Source of the DNA: Eubacterium sp.
Lineage (GTDB): Bacteria; Bacillota; Clostridia; Lachnospirales; Lachnospiraceae
Reading direction: 5' to 3'
Length of the DNA stretch: 64,000 nucleotides
NCBI GenBank assembly: GCA_017514785.1
Contig: JAFWIO010000076.1
Location: 1 to 64,000 of the forward strand
The notes beneath the pieces were generated by a model. It had not been told where the DNA came from. It saw only the letters and a list, made by a program, of their open reading frames with translations, and did not search any database. Positions 34,330 through 42,679 of the stretch are shown here, in pieces. The position numbers were made by a program, and so were the translations under genes. Each line of letters begins with the position of its first letter. Position 1 is the stretch's first letter.

Positions 34330-35238
34330 ATGTTAAATGGAGTTATTAACGTATACAAAGAGCCAGGTTTCACATCGCACGATGTGGTGGCGAAGTTGCG
34401 TGGAATATTAAAACAAAAGAAAATTGGACATATGGGCACGCTCGATCCAAACGCAGTGGGAGTACTTCCTGTCTGTGTTGGAAAAGCAACAAAGCTCTGT
34501 GATGTTTTATCTGAGAAGGATAAGACTTACAGTGCGACACTTCTTCTTGGGACCGAGACAAAGACTCAAGATATCTTTGGTAAGGTTGTTAAAAAAGCAA
34601 CAGAAGAAGAGATTGATGCTTTAGATGAAGAGAAGGTTATCAAAACTATCAAAGGTTATATTGGTGACTACGAGCAGATTCCACCTATGTTTAGCGCAAT
34701 AAAGATCAAAGGCCAAAAGCTTTACGATTTAGCTAGACGAGGAGAGGAAGTTGAACGCCCAGCCAGACACTGTAAGATTATCGATATCAAATTAAAGGGC
34801 ATCGAACTACCAAGAGTGTTTATGGATGTCACTTGTTCTAAAGGAACATACATTAGAACACTATGTCACGATATTGGAAAAGATTTGGGTGTAGGCGGAT
34901 GTATGGAAAAACTCACTCGTACCCAAGTCGACAGATTCAAAGTAGAAGAGTCAGTGAAACTAGAAGACATTGAGAAGGCAAGAGATGAGGGAAGACTAGA
35001 TGATTTGATTTTGCCAATCGATGAAGTGCTAGATGGCTATTCAAAATGTGTGGTTTCAGACGAGGCAGAAAAACTCGTTATGAATGGAAACATTTTTACA
35101 TCGGGTGATACCAAGTTTAAAATGAACCACGAAGATGGACAAATAGTTAGAGTTTACAGGGAAGATGAGACATTCATCGGACTATATAAATTTAACGCAG
35201 GCAAGAGAATTTACAAACCAGAAAAAATGTTTATTTAA
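34330..35238 (+). CDS. truB: tRNA pseudouridine(55) synthase
   Basis: Makes pseudouridine 55 in the T loop of tRNAs. In 302 residues it has GHMGTLDPNAVGVLPV with catalytic Asp39, the QIPPMFSAIKIKGQKLYDLAR motif, and SKGTYIRTLCHDIGKDLG. The C-terminal part is a PUA-like domain. It begins directly after the nrnA stop, with no separate ribosome binding site, suggesting coupling. Confidence 0.96.
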   Translation: MLNGVINVYKEPGFTSHDVVAKLRGILKQKKIGHMGTLDPNAVGVLPVCVGKATKLCDVLSEKDKTYSATLLLGTETKTQDIFGKVVKKATEEEIDALDEEKVIKTIKGYIGDYEQIPPMFSAIKIKGQKLYDLARRGEEVERPARHCKIIDIKLKGIELPRVFMDVTCSKGTYIRTLCHDIGKDLGVGGCMEKLTRTQVDRFKVEESVKLEDIEKARDEGRLDDLILPIDEVLDGYSKCVVSDEAEKLVMNGNIFTSGDTKFKMNHEDGQIVRVYREDETFIGLYKFNAGKRIYKPEKMFI

Positions 35239-35240
35239 TT

Positions 35241-36146
35241 ATGAGAGTTATTGAATTTAGTGATGGAATAAAACTAAATAATACAATAGTTACAGTCGGA
35301 AAGTTTGACGGCATTCACAAAGGCCACGAAAAACTTTTAGATACAATGGCAGAGAATGCAAATGGTAGAAAGAAAGTAGTTCTTACATTTGCTGATTCGC
35401 CGGACGCTTTTCTAAACGACGAGAGCAAAAACACTATTTTTACCGAGACAGAAAAAAGACTTATTTGCGACTCGCTAGGAGTAGATGTCTATATGAGTAT
35501 GCCTTTGACGAAGGAGTTTTTATCACTCACTCCTGAAGAGTTTGTGCAAAAAGTTTTGAAGGAAAAGATTGGTGCCACAGAGATTGTCTGCGGACCTGAC
35601 TTTAGATTTGGCGCGGGCGCTAAAGGAGACATTTGGTTCCTAAAAGAAAACCAGGTGAAAAATAATTTGGCTGTCACAGTGATTGATAAAGAGCAGTACC
35701 ACGACACAGACATCAGCAGTACTGAGATTAGAGAAAAGATAGTCGAGGGAAAAATAGAAGAAGTAAATGAGATGCTAGATCATCCATATACAATCACTGG
35801 AAAAGTGGAGAAGGGCAAGAGCCTTGGTAGAACAATTGAACTACCTACGGCCAATGTCATTCCAGATTCCAATAAACTACTTCCGCCAAACGGTGTTTAC
35901 AGAACGGTAGTAGTTTCAAAGCATATGAGTTATCCAGCCATTACAAATATTGGAGTTAACCCAACAGTGGAAGACACTAAAGAGATTAGAGTAGAATCTC
36001 ACATCCTAAACTTCAAAGATGATTTGTATGGTGAGATTATAGAAGTTAGATTTTATGAGTTTATTAGACCGGAGAAAAAGTTCCAGTCTGTGGACGAATT
36101 AAAGGAACAAATCATGAAAGATATGTCCCAGTTATTGAAGCAATAA
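35241..36146 (+). CDS. ribF: bifunctional riboflavin kinase/FAD synthetase
   Basis: Converts riboflavin to FMN and FMN to FAD. The N-terminal nucleotidyltransferase domain has TVGKFDGIHKGHEKLL and FDGxHxGH-type residues, and ISSTEIREKI. The C-terminal flavokinase domain has SLGRTIELPTANVIP and NGVYRTVV. The 301 residues match the family. It is two bases after truB and closes the conserved block before rpsO. Confidence 0.95.
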   Translation: MRVIEFSDGIKLNNTIVTVGKFDGIHKGHEKLLDTMAENANGRKKVVLTFADSPDAFLNDESKNTIFTETEKRLICDSLGVDVYMSMPLTKEFLSLTPEEFVQKVLKEKIGATEIVCGPDFRFGAGAKGDIWFLKENQVKNNLAVTVIDKEQYHDTDISSTEIREKIVEGKIEEVNEMLDHPYTITGKVEKGKSLGRTIELPTANVIPDSNKLLPPNGVYRTVVVSKHMSYPAITNIGVNPTVEDTKEIRVESHILNFKDDLYGEIIEVRFYEFIRPEKKFQSVDELKEQIMKDMSQLLKQ

Positions 36147-36151
36147 AGTCC

Positions 36152-36271
36152 TTTACATTATTTGGGGCGTATGCTAATATATCTAGGCATGTTTAAAACC
36201 TACACGAAGTGCTTGGACACTCCGACCGGTGCTTTAGTGTAAGGGGATAATAAAAATAGGAGGTAAATACT
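36152..36271 (+). promoter_or_regulatory. rpsO promoter and structured leader
   Basis: TTTACA (36152-36157) and TAATAT (36175-36180) are 17 bp apart, with TGC before the -10. The leader has a CAC/GTG hairpin and ACACT/AGTGT arms (about 36208-36240) upstream of GGAGG. S15 represses its own mRNA through leader structures in several phyla; such a role is inferred here. Confidence 0.6.
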
Positions 36272-36538
36272 ATGATTTCAAAAGAAGTTAAGGCTAAGTT
36301 AACTGCTGAGTATGGTAAGACACCTACAGACACTGGTTCACCAGCTGTACAGGTTGCTATTCTTACTTACAGAATCCAGGAACTTACAGAGCATTTAAAA
36401 GTAAATGCTAAAGATCACCACTCAAGAAGAGGACTTCTAAAGATGGTTGGTAAGAGACGTGGACTACTTGACTATATCAAAGCTAATGATATTGAAGAGT
36501 ACAGAGAGTTAATTGAGAAATTAGACATTCGAAAATAA
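36272..36538 (+). CDS. rpsO: 30S ribosomal protein S15
   Basis: Primary 16S rRNA-binding protein of the platform. The 88 residues match: [58 protein letters not shown] precedes the ATG. In many Firmicutes pnp follows directly; here nine kb of other genes lie between. Confidence 0.98.
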   Translation: MISKEVKAKLTAEYGKTPTDTGSPAVQVAILTYRIQELTEHLKVNAKDHHSRRGLLKMVGKRRGLLDYIKANDIEEYRELIEKLDIRK

Positions 36539-36545
36539 CGCGTTC

Positions 36546-36682
36546 AAAAGGGCAGTTATTCAGAAAAATAAAAAAACAGACAGTTGGAAATTTATTTCCA
36601 ACTGTCTTTTTTTATTTTTCTTCATATCGCGATTGCGCGATATGATAGATTTCGCGAAGCGAAATCAGAATAACGCCCTTTT
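36546..36682 (+). repeat. cloverleaf-like structured element, copy 1 (includes the rpsO terminator)
   Basis: An outer stem (36546-36561 with 36668-36682, 15 bp with one bulged A) encloses three hairpins. The first is a long terminator-type stem (36563-36620), AT-rich at the base with GACAGTTGGAAA arms at the tip and a T-run. The second is CATATCGCG-ATTG-CGCGATATG (36623-36644). The third is GATTTCGC-GAA-GCGAAATC (36648-36666). The same arrangement with different stem sequences follows pnp at 47628-47768. Confidence 0.8.
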
Positions 36683-36755
36683 AATCTGATTAAATTTCAT
36701 TTATAATAACACCTAGGTAAATGAAAACCAATTTAATAATAAGGAGGAAGTTATT

Positions 36756-37298
36756 ATGTCACCAAGTGTAGCATCAGCATTAACAATTGTTTTATCAATA
36801 ATTGTAACTATTGTTGGTATTGTATTTTTCTTACCACAAAAGAACAAGGAAAAGTTTGGTAAGGTATTTTCAAGATTCCATGATTTCTTTAACTTTAAGA
36901 CATTAATCGTGGATTACGTGTTGAAGGGAATGTATATCCTTGCAACAGCAATGTGTATTATCGGAGGATTTTTCACAATCTTTACAGTGGAAACATATTA
37001 CACTACTACAGGTACTATGTTTAACTCATCAAGTGAAGCACATACTAGTCTAAGTATAGCAAATCTTGGAACAGGATTATTAATTATGATTCTTGGACCA
37101 ATTCTTGTAAGAATTATCTACGAACTAATAATGTTAACAATTGTTGGAGTTAAGAACATTATTGAGATTAACAAGAAGATGGATTGTTGCAAAGGCGAAG
37201 AGGCAAAGACTGAAACAGAGGAACCTACTTTTGTAGAGGAACCAACAGTAAGCGCTCCAGTAGAGCCTGAAGCACCAAACGATACACCTACAGTTTAA
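36756..37298 (+). CDS. DUF4282-like membrane protein
   Basis: A 180-residue protein. Three hydrophobic segments (about 5-27, 55-80, 105-130) and FHDFFNFKTLIVDYVLKGMY ... LGTGLLIMILGPILVRIIYELIML resemble the DUF4282 family of unknown function. The C-terminal tail is acidic and Pro/Thr/Val-rich. AAGGAGG precedes the ATG, and TATAAT is at 36702-36707. It is monocistronic: a strong terminator follows. Confidence 0.6.
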   Translation: MSPSVASALTIVLSIIVTIVGIVFFLPQKNKEKFGKVFSRFHDFFNFKTLIVDYVLKGMYILATAMCIIGGFFTIFTVETYYTTTGTMFNSSSEAHTSLSIANLGTGLLIMILGPILVRIIYELIMLTIVGVKNIIEINKKMDCCKGEEAKTETEEPTFVEEPTVSAPVEPEAPNDTPTV

Positions 37299-37313
37299 TA
37301 TTATTATGAATTT

Positions 37314-37352
37314 AAAAGAGCAGTTATTAAAAGAATAACTGCTCTTTTTTTT
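37314..37352 (+). terminator. Rho-independent terminator
   Basis: A perfect 15-bp stem (AAAAGAGCAGTTATT and complement) with an AAAAG loop and a T-run. Confidence 0.9.
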
Positions 37353-37418
37353 ATAATTATTTTGTGAGATAATACTCATTAGGTAAAGTGCGGATTATAT
37401 CTTACAGGAGGTCTTAAG

Positions 37419-39635
37419 ATGAAGGCAAATAAAAAAATAATTGCGCTTTTGTGCGCGGTAGCTTTAGTTATTGCTGGAATAGCATATGCTCCAAGTGGAG
37501 TAAAAGCTAATGATTATTCTGGCTTAACTTACAAGGATATCAGAGATAACAAAAATACGGAGTTCGATCAGAAACTGAAAGGTGCTCAGTATGCTGTTTA
37601 TAATGAACAGAGAAATATTGAGATTGTTCAATTCCAAAACGTTGCTTTTAGTGAACTATATATAGCAAACGGCGGATGGAGTGCAGATCAGTTGAAGGCT
37701 TCAGTTAATGGAAAGGATGTTACTACAGAAGGTGCGGGAATTAGAATTTTAAATGCGGCCACTGTACTAACTAAAAGATATAATGAAGTATCTCTCACAT
37801 GGAATGGCGGAAGTACTCTAATTATTGTTTTCTGTCCAGAGATAGCAGAGGACACAGAAAGTACTGAAGCCCCTAGTGCTCCAGAGAGTGGAACACCATC
37901 GGGAGAAACTACTAGCAAAACAGTAGATCCTACATCGGGCGGAGTTGTTACTACATCTGCAGCAGGGACTACAGCACCAGCAGTTTCTACTACAGTTCCA
38001 GATGCTTCTCAACTTCCTAAGAAAGCAGAAGGACTAAACCCACAGGTGAAGACAGACCAATATAGCATCGACAATGCAGTTCTTTTGGCTTGGGCTAGTG
38101 TAATGGAACCAACTAACCCTAACTACGATTCATCAGTATATGCATATAACTTATATGTATATAAAGATGGAGTACAAGTATCAAAAGTTTGCAATGTAAC
38201 AAACGGTTGTATTTTGGGCGGTTTATCAAGTGGCACATATGGTTTCGCCATAGCTGCTGTAAATGCAATGGGTGAAGGACCAAAGTCAAATACTGCAAAC
38301 GCTGCTATTACAGGAGCCACTTTGGATTACACTCCAAAGGCAGAGTACAATGGACCAAAGATTCCAGATGGATTTTCTATCACATCTGCAGACCCTCAAT
38401 ATCAGTCTACAGTGCCAGAAGAAAATCAAAAGAATGTTTTACAGGTGGCATGGGCAGCCAGCAATGGTAATCCTCTAGCACCTGGATATGATACATCAGT
38501 AGTTGGATATAATGTATATGTCTTTGACGCGGACACAGGAAAGCCTTACAGAAGAGTATACGTAGATGGAATTGGTACAAACACTGCTATAATGAAAAAT
38601 GTTTCAGCAGGAAACTATGTATGTTTCGCTACAGCAGTTAGCGCGACCGGCGAATCAGGAATGGCAGCACCAGGACTTAGCCTTCCATCTTCAGTTACAA
38701 TCAAGGGCGATGTGATTGATAATGCGCAAGATTTCGATTACCCAGATCAGCCAGACCTACCTTTGGGATTAGTGATAAATGAATTAGAAGCGGCTGCAGG
38801 AGGATTCAGTGTAGCTTGGTCTAGAGACGCTGATTTGACAGGACAGAGAATTAATGTCTTTGTAAATGGCGTGTGCGTGAAGTGTGGAGCGAACGATTCT
38901 GTTGATCCAACATATCACGAGAAAAGATTAAAACCAGGAACTTATGAAGTATCAGTTACTTCACAGTTTATTTCAAATAATGTAGAGTCATTCCCTCTTA
39001 CTAAGACTGTAGTAGTAGGTGGCGATGGAACAAATACTCCTGAGCAAATAGCAGACCCAACTTATTCAGGATATGTTCCACCACAAACAGATCCAGTCAC
39101 TCAGGCTACAAGCGAAGAGGCTACAACTGAAGAGACTCAAGAGCCAACAGATGTCACACAGGCACCAACAGACGCTACACAGGCACCTACTGAAGAAGTA
39201 GTTACCACTACAAAGGCATCAGAAACTACAGTTGCACCAGTAGATACAACAGTAGCACCTGTTGAAACCACAAAGGCTCCAGTAGACCCTACAAAAGCTC
39301 CAGTGGTTACTACAAAAGCAACTACTAAAAAGCCTAGCGCAAAGGTTACTGTTGGAAAGACTAAAGTTAAAAAGTTTACTAAGAAGAAATCTGCAAAGAA
39401 AGCAAAAGTTAAACTTAAAAAAGTGGCTGGAGCTAGTGGATATCAGATTAGATATGGTATTGGAAAGAAACTTAAGAAAGCTAAGACTAAGAATGTATTT
39501 AAGCTTAAGTTTACTTTGAAGAAGTTGAAGAAAAACAAAAAATACTATATTAAGGCAAGAGCTTTTAAGAATGTTGGTACATCCAAATTCTTTGGCGCAT
39601 GGTCTAAACTAAAAAAAGTTAAGTTTAAAAAGTAG
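37419..39635 (+). CDS. secreted surface protein with Fn3-like domains
   Basis: A 738-residue exported protein. Signal peptide about 1-30 (ends near VKA). An N-terminal beta domain is followed by a Thr/Ser/Pro linker (about 145-200) and three Fn3-like domains (about 200-295, 305-430, 440-540; the first two share the phrase NPxYDSSVYAYNLYVY / YDTSVVGYNVYVF). A second linker of TQAPT/TTKAP repeats (about 555-640) leads to a lysine-rich Fn3-like C-terminus ending WSKLKKVKFKK. No catalytic motif is seen, so it is likely an adhesin or scaffold. GGAGG precedes the ATG. It is 9 bp from the next gene. Confidence 0.65.
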   Translation: MKANKKIIALLCAVALVIAGIAYAPSGVKANDYSGLTYKDIRDNKNTEFDQKLKGAQYAVYNEQRNIEIVQFQNVAFSELYIANGGWSADQLKASVNGKDVTTEGAGIRILNAATVLTKRYNEVSLTWNGGSTLIIVFCPEIAEDTESTEAPSAPESGTPSGETTSKTVDPTSGGVVTTSAAGTTAPAVSTTVPDASQLPKKAEGLNPQVKTDQYSIDNAVLLAWASVMEPTNPNYDSSVYAYNLYVYKDGVQVSKVCNVTNGCILGGLSSGTYGFAIAAVNAMGEGPKSNTANAAITGATLDYTPKAEYNGPKIPDGFSITSADPQYQSTVPEENQKNVLQVAWAASNGNPLAPGYDTSVVGYNVYVFDADTGKPYRRVYVDGIGTNTAIMKNVSAGNYVCFATAVSATGESGMAAPGLSLPSSVTIKGDVIDNAQDFDYPDQPDLPLGLVINELEAAAGGFSVAWSRDADLTGQRINVFVNGVCVKCGANDSVDPTYHEKRLKPGTYEVSVTSQFISNNVESFPLTKTVVVGGDGTNTPEQIADPTYSGYVPPQTDPVTQATSEEATTEETQEPTDVTQAPTDATQAPTEEVVTTTKASETTVAPVDTTVAPVETTKAPVDPTKAPVVTTKATTKKPSAKVTVGKTKVKKFTKKKSAKKAKVKLKKVAGASGYQIRYGIGKKLKKAKTKNVFKLKFTLKKLKKNKKYYIKARAFKNVGTSKFFGAWSKLKKVKFKK

Positions 39636-39644
39636 GAGAAGATT

Positions 39645-40070
39645 ATGAGATTCAAAAAATGGAGACTTCTAAGAGGTGTTTTAAGGAAGACGCACACTTA
39701 CAAAATAATAGTTGCGTTTTTTGCAGTGTTCTTTCTTATCGCATTAATCATCTGGTTAAATGATCCAGCTGTCCATACTTACAGACAAAGCATTTATTAT
39801 TGCTTTATGATTGCATCATCCGTGGGTAATGGAGATGTTATTGTAAGTACTACACTAGCTAGGATTCTAACGATGTTTTTGTCTGTCTACTCATTGTTTG
39901 CGATAGCTATCGTTACTGGAGTAGTAGTAAGTTACTACAATGCATATACACAAATGCAGTTTAGGGATTCTATCGAAAACTTCACTGAGAAGTTAGAGCA
40001 ACTTCCAGATTTGAGTGAAGATGAGCTAAGAGAAATCTCAGATGCAGTTAAGAAGTTTAGAATGAAATAA
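39645..40070 (+). CDS. two-TM potassium-channel-like protein with an unusual filter
   Basis: A 141-residue membrane protein of the Ion_trans_2 type: TM1 (about 20-37), pore helix and filter (50-64), TM2 (about 72-92), then a cytosolic coiled helix. The filter reads SSVGNGD (58-64), where potassium channels have TVGYGD or TIGFGD. Asn62 replaces the aromatic residue, so ion selectivity may differ. AGGAG precedes the ATG. It is directly downstream of the surface protein and ends at a terminator. Confidence 0.75.
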   Translation: MRFKKWRLLRGVLRKTHTYKIIVAFFAVFFLIALIIWLNDPAVHTYRQSIYYCFMIASSVGNGDVIVSTTLARILTMFLSVYSLFAIAIVTGVVVSYYNAYTQMQFRDSIENFTEKLEQLPDLSEDELREISDAVKKFRMK

Positions 40071-40075
40071 TCTTA

Positions 40076-40141
40076 TTAACAATTATTTAAATATGTATTA
40101 TACTAAATTAGGGGTTGGTTTTATCTTCCCCTAATTTTTTT
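40076..40141 (+). terminator. terminator with an embedded promoter
   Basis: The hairpin AAATTAGGGG/CCCCTAATTT (40105-40114, 40128-40137) with a T-run ends upstream transcription. TTAACA (40076-40081) and TATACT (40099-40104), 17 bp apart, make a promoter whose transcript would start inside the left arm and so not form the full terminator. Confidence 0.65.
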
Positions 40142-40158
40142 AAAAGAGGGTGATTCGG

Positions 40159-41574
40159 ATGAGTCCGGAACAAATAGTTGCAATTATAATATTTGTCGCA
40201 ATGTTCGTATTGATAGTCATCGACAAAATTGAAAGACACTATGTCACATTAGGATGTGGTGTACTTACAATAATAATGTTTTTTGTTTTCTCACAGCTCG
40301 GATACGGAGCGTTCAGCGAAACGATGAATGTAAGATCGATTATCAAAGACCAGTTTTGGATTGTTACAGGACACGCATCGGAGAGTGTGACAGGTATTAA
40401 CTGGGCCACTATCATATTTATAGCAGGAATGATGATAATGGTAGAGGGAATGGCACACTCTGGTTTCTTTAGATGGCTATGTCTAAAGTTAGCTAAATTA
40501 GTGCATTACAAACCTATTCCTTTGTTTGTGGCGTTTATGATAATGTCATCTATTCTTGCTATGTTTATCGACAGTATCACAGTTATTCTTTTCTTAGCTG
40601 CGGTCACAGTAGAACTAGCAAGACTTTTAAAGATAGATCCAGTACCTATGATTCTCTCAGAAATATTCTGTGCGAACCTAGGTGGTAGTGCAACTATGTG
40701 TGGTGATCCACCAAATATTATTATTGGAACATCTATGCATTACACATTCTTTGACTTTATCACAAACACAGGACTAATCGCATTAATTAGTTTAGTGTTA
40801 ATCATTTTCTATTTCTTCTGGATTTTCAGAAAGAAGCTAATAGAAGAAGAACATATGACTATAGATACATCAACTATTCCTGAGCCAAGTGAAGCGATAG
40901 TAAACAAGAGAGATTTTGTTTTTAGCTCAATCATTTTTGGCTTGGCAGTAGTTTTACTTATAACACATTCAATGACAGGACTTACAGTAGCAACTATCGG
41001 TATTGGAATTGCAATACTAACACTTATTGTTGCTGGTAAGAATGCACTTACTATTTTGAAGAAGGTTGATTATAAAACATTACTATTCTTCATTGGTTTA
41101 TTCATAGTAGTAGGTGGTCTTGAAAAGACAAAAGTACTTGAGGTTATGGCTAATGGTATTGGTCATATCAGTGGCGGAAATCCATATATTGTAATTACAA
41201 TCGTTCTTTGGTTATCTGCTATAGCAAGTGCCTTTGTGGACAACATTCCATTTGCAGCAACTATGGTTCCAGTTATCATTGGACTAGCAAGCGGAGTGCA
41301 TGCGCCAACAGCCGTTCAAAAAGATTATCGACATGTTTTGGCGTGGACGCTTTCAATGGGTACTGACGTTGGTGGTAGTGCTACACCAATCGGTGCTAGT
41401 GCAAACGTAGTTGGTACTTCAGTGGCAGCTAAACACGGTTACATGATAGGCTGGGGCAAATACTGTAAGAGTGCAGTTCCTGCCACAGTAATTGTAATAT
41501 TAGTTTCAATGGGTGTAATCTTTATCAGATATAATCGCGAGATTACGGAAGTTATTAACAGCATAGCTAAGTAG
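40159..41574 (+). CDS. ArsB/NhaD-type ion transporter superfamily permease
   Basis: A 471-residue polytopic protein (about 11-12 hydrophobic segments) of the ArsB/NhaD/CitM ion-transporter superfamily. The repeated family motifs are visible: MFIDSITVILFLAAV with NLGGSATMCGDPPNIIIG in the first half, and AFVDNIPFAATMVPVI with DVGGSATPIGASANVVG in the second. These paired re-entrant motifs bind the ion or substrate. Whether it moves an anion, a dicarboxylate or sodium cannot be decided. GTG 40150 is an alternative, but ATG 40159 has GAGGG at the better distance. It shares a unit with the next gene, 14 bp apart. Confidence 0.85.
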   Translation: MSPEQIVAIIIFVAMFVLIVIDKIERHYVTLGCGVLTIIMFFVFSQLGYGAFSETMNVRSIIKDQFWIVTGHASESVTGINWATIIFIAGMMIMVEGMAHSGFFRWLCLKLAKLVHYKPIPLFVAFMIMSSILAMFIDSITVILFLAAVTVELARLLKIDPVPMILSEIFCANLGGSATMCGDPPNIIIGTSMHYTFFDFITNTGLIALISLVLIIFYFFWIFRKKLIEEEHMTIDTSTIPEPSEAIVNKRDFVFSSIIFGLAVVLLITHSMTGLTVATIGIGIAILTLIVAGKNALTILKKVDYKTLLFFIGLFIVVGGLEKTKVLEVMANGIGHISGGNPYIVITIVLWLSAIASAFVDNIPFAATMVPVIIGLASGVHAPTAVQKDYRHVLAWTLSMGTDVGGSATPIGASANVVGTSVAAKHGYMIGWGKYCKSAVPATVIVILVSMGVIFIRYNREITEVINSIAK

Positions 41575-41588
41575 ACGGAGGAAGAGAT

Positions 41589-42191
41589 ATGGCAAAACAA
41601 GTAATCGTAACAATAGGAAGAGAGTTTGGAAGTGGCGGTCATGAGATTGCAAGAAAGCTTGCGGCTAAACTCGACATAAAATTATATGATAAAAACATCT
41701 TAGATGAAATTGCTAAGCAGAAGAATATGGAGTCTGGCGAAGTACGTAAACTGGATGAGAAACCAAGAGGATGGTTTGGTTCAAGACGAGTGCGTGGCCA
41801 TACAAACTCACTCCAAGATCATATTGCCCAGATGCAGTTTGATTATATTAAGGAAAAATCAGAATCAGGTGAGTCCTTTGTTGTAGTCGGAAGATGCGCA
41901 GAGCACGTGCTAAAAGACCATAACAGTGTAATCTCTATCTTTGTCTTGGCTGATGAAGATGTGAAAATAGAAAGACTTAAGAGAACAGACGGAATGGATG
42001 AAAAAGAAGCAGTTCGTGAGATGCTAAGACGCGATGGCATAAGAAAGGCATATCACAACAGCCATACAGTTTCTAAATGGCGTCATCCAGAAACATATGA
42101 CCTTTGTATAAACAGTAGTAGACTTGGAATTGATGGTACAGTAGATGCTCTGATTGATTATATTAACAGAAGAATTGAAGAAATGGATTAA
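41589..42191 (+). CDS. cytidylate-kinase-like family protein
   Basis: A 200-residue P-loop nucleotide kinase-like protein (Cytidylate_kin2). It begins VIVTIGREFGSGGHEIARKLA, a variant P-loop in which GREFGSGG replaces GPxGxGKST, followed by LYDKNILDEIAK. VVVGRCAEHVLKDH and the arginine-rich lid RLKRTDGMDEKEAVREMLRRD match this family. The true substrate is not known. GGAGG lies in the gap from the transporter gene, and a terminator follows. Confidence 0.85.
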   Translation: MAKQVIVTIGREFGSGGHEIARKLAAKLDIKLYDKNILDEIAKQKNMESGEVRKLDEKPRGWFGSRRVRGHTNSLQDHIAQMQFDYIKEKSESGESFVVVGRCAEHVLKDHNSVISIFVLADEDVKIERLKRTDGMDEKEAVREMLRRDGIRKAYHNSHTVSKWRHPETYDLCINSSRLGIDGTVDALIDYINRRIEEMD

Positions 42192-42200
42192 TAAATATAG

Positions 42201-42233
42201 GCTCCTAAGTGATTGTTCACTTGGGAGCTTTTT
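42201..42233 (+). terminator. Rho-independent terminator
   Basis: A 12-bp stem (GCTCCTAAGTGA / TCACTTGGGAGC, one G-T pair) with a TTGT loop and five T. Confidence 0.85.
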
Positions 42234-42234
42234 G

Positions 42235-42293
42235 TTGACAATATAGAAAGATTTGTTTATTATTAAATTGTACTAATACAAATAGTACAATTT
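42235..42293 (+). promoter_or_regulatory. promoter and operator of the GntR-ABC operon
   Basis: TTGACA (42235-42240) and TATTAT (42258-42263), spacing 17 bp. Directly downstream is a perfect 11-bp inverted repeat, AAATTGTACTA and its complement with a 7-nt centre (42265-42293), covering the expected start site. GTACTA-type palindromes fit YtrA/GntR-family binding, so the next gene probably represses its own operon. Confidence 0.8.
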
Positions 42294-42310
42294 ATTTTTG
42301 GAGAGAAAAG

Positions 42311-42679
42311 ATGATTACAATTAATTTTCAATCTAGGACTCCAATATATCAACAAATATATGACGATATTGTTAGGTTGATAGCACTAGGGGTTTTAAAA
42401 GCAGATACTAAATTACCTACGGTCAGGTCTTTGGCGGTGGAAACTGGTATTAATCCGAATACTGTCTCAAAAGCGTACAAAATGCTTGAGATGGATGGGA
42501 TTACATATTCTGTAGTAGGAAAAGGGAGCTTTGTATCAGACAAACTCTCTCAATCTGATGCCATAAAAACTAGAGAAGAGGAAAAAACCAAAAAGAGAAT
42601 TAGTGAAGCATATAAAAATGGACTTAGTAAAAATGAAATAATAGACATTGTAAATGAAGTGGTGAAGGAGGGTAAATAG
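42311..42679 (+). CDS. GntR-family (YtrA subfamily) transcriptional regulator
   Basis: A 122-residue repressor. It starts with the subfamily signature FQSRTPIYQQIYDDIVRLIALGVLKADTKLPTVRSLA (winged helix-turn-helix, recognition helix GINPNTVSKAYKMLE) and has only a short helical C-terminus, as in YtrA-type regulators of ABC transporter operons. It is directly followed by the ATPase gene and preceded by a likely operator. Confidence 0.9.
   Translation: MITINFQSRTPIYQQIYDDIVRLIALGVLKADTKLPTVRSLAVETGINPNTVSKAYKMLEMDGITYSVVGKGSFVSDKLSQSDAIKTREEEKTKKRISEAYKNGLSKNEIIDIVNEVVKEGK

Noticed and set aside
39100..39320. Thr/Pro/Ala-rich repeats as a separate minisatellite element
   Set aside because: They are codon-level repeats of the TQAPT/TTKAP linker in a surface protein; such linkers are common and need no mobile-element explanation.
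40150..40158. GTG start for the ArsB/NhaD-type carrier
   Set aside because: It overlaps the ribosome binding site; ATG 40159 has the correct spacing.
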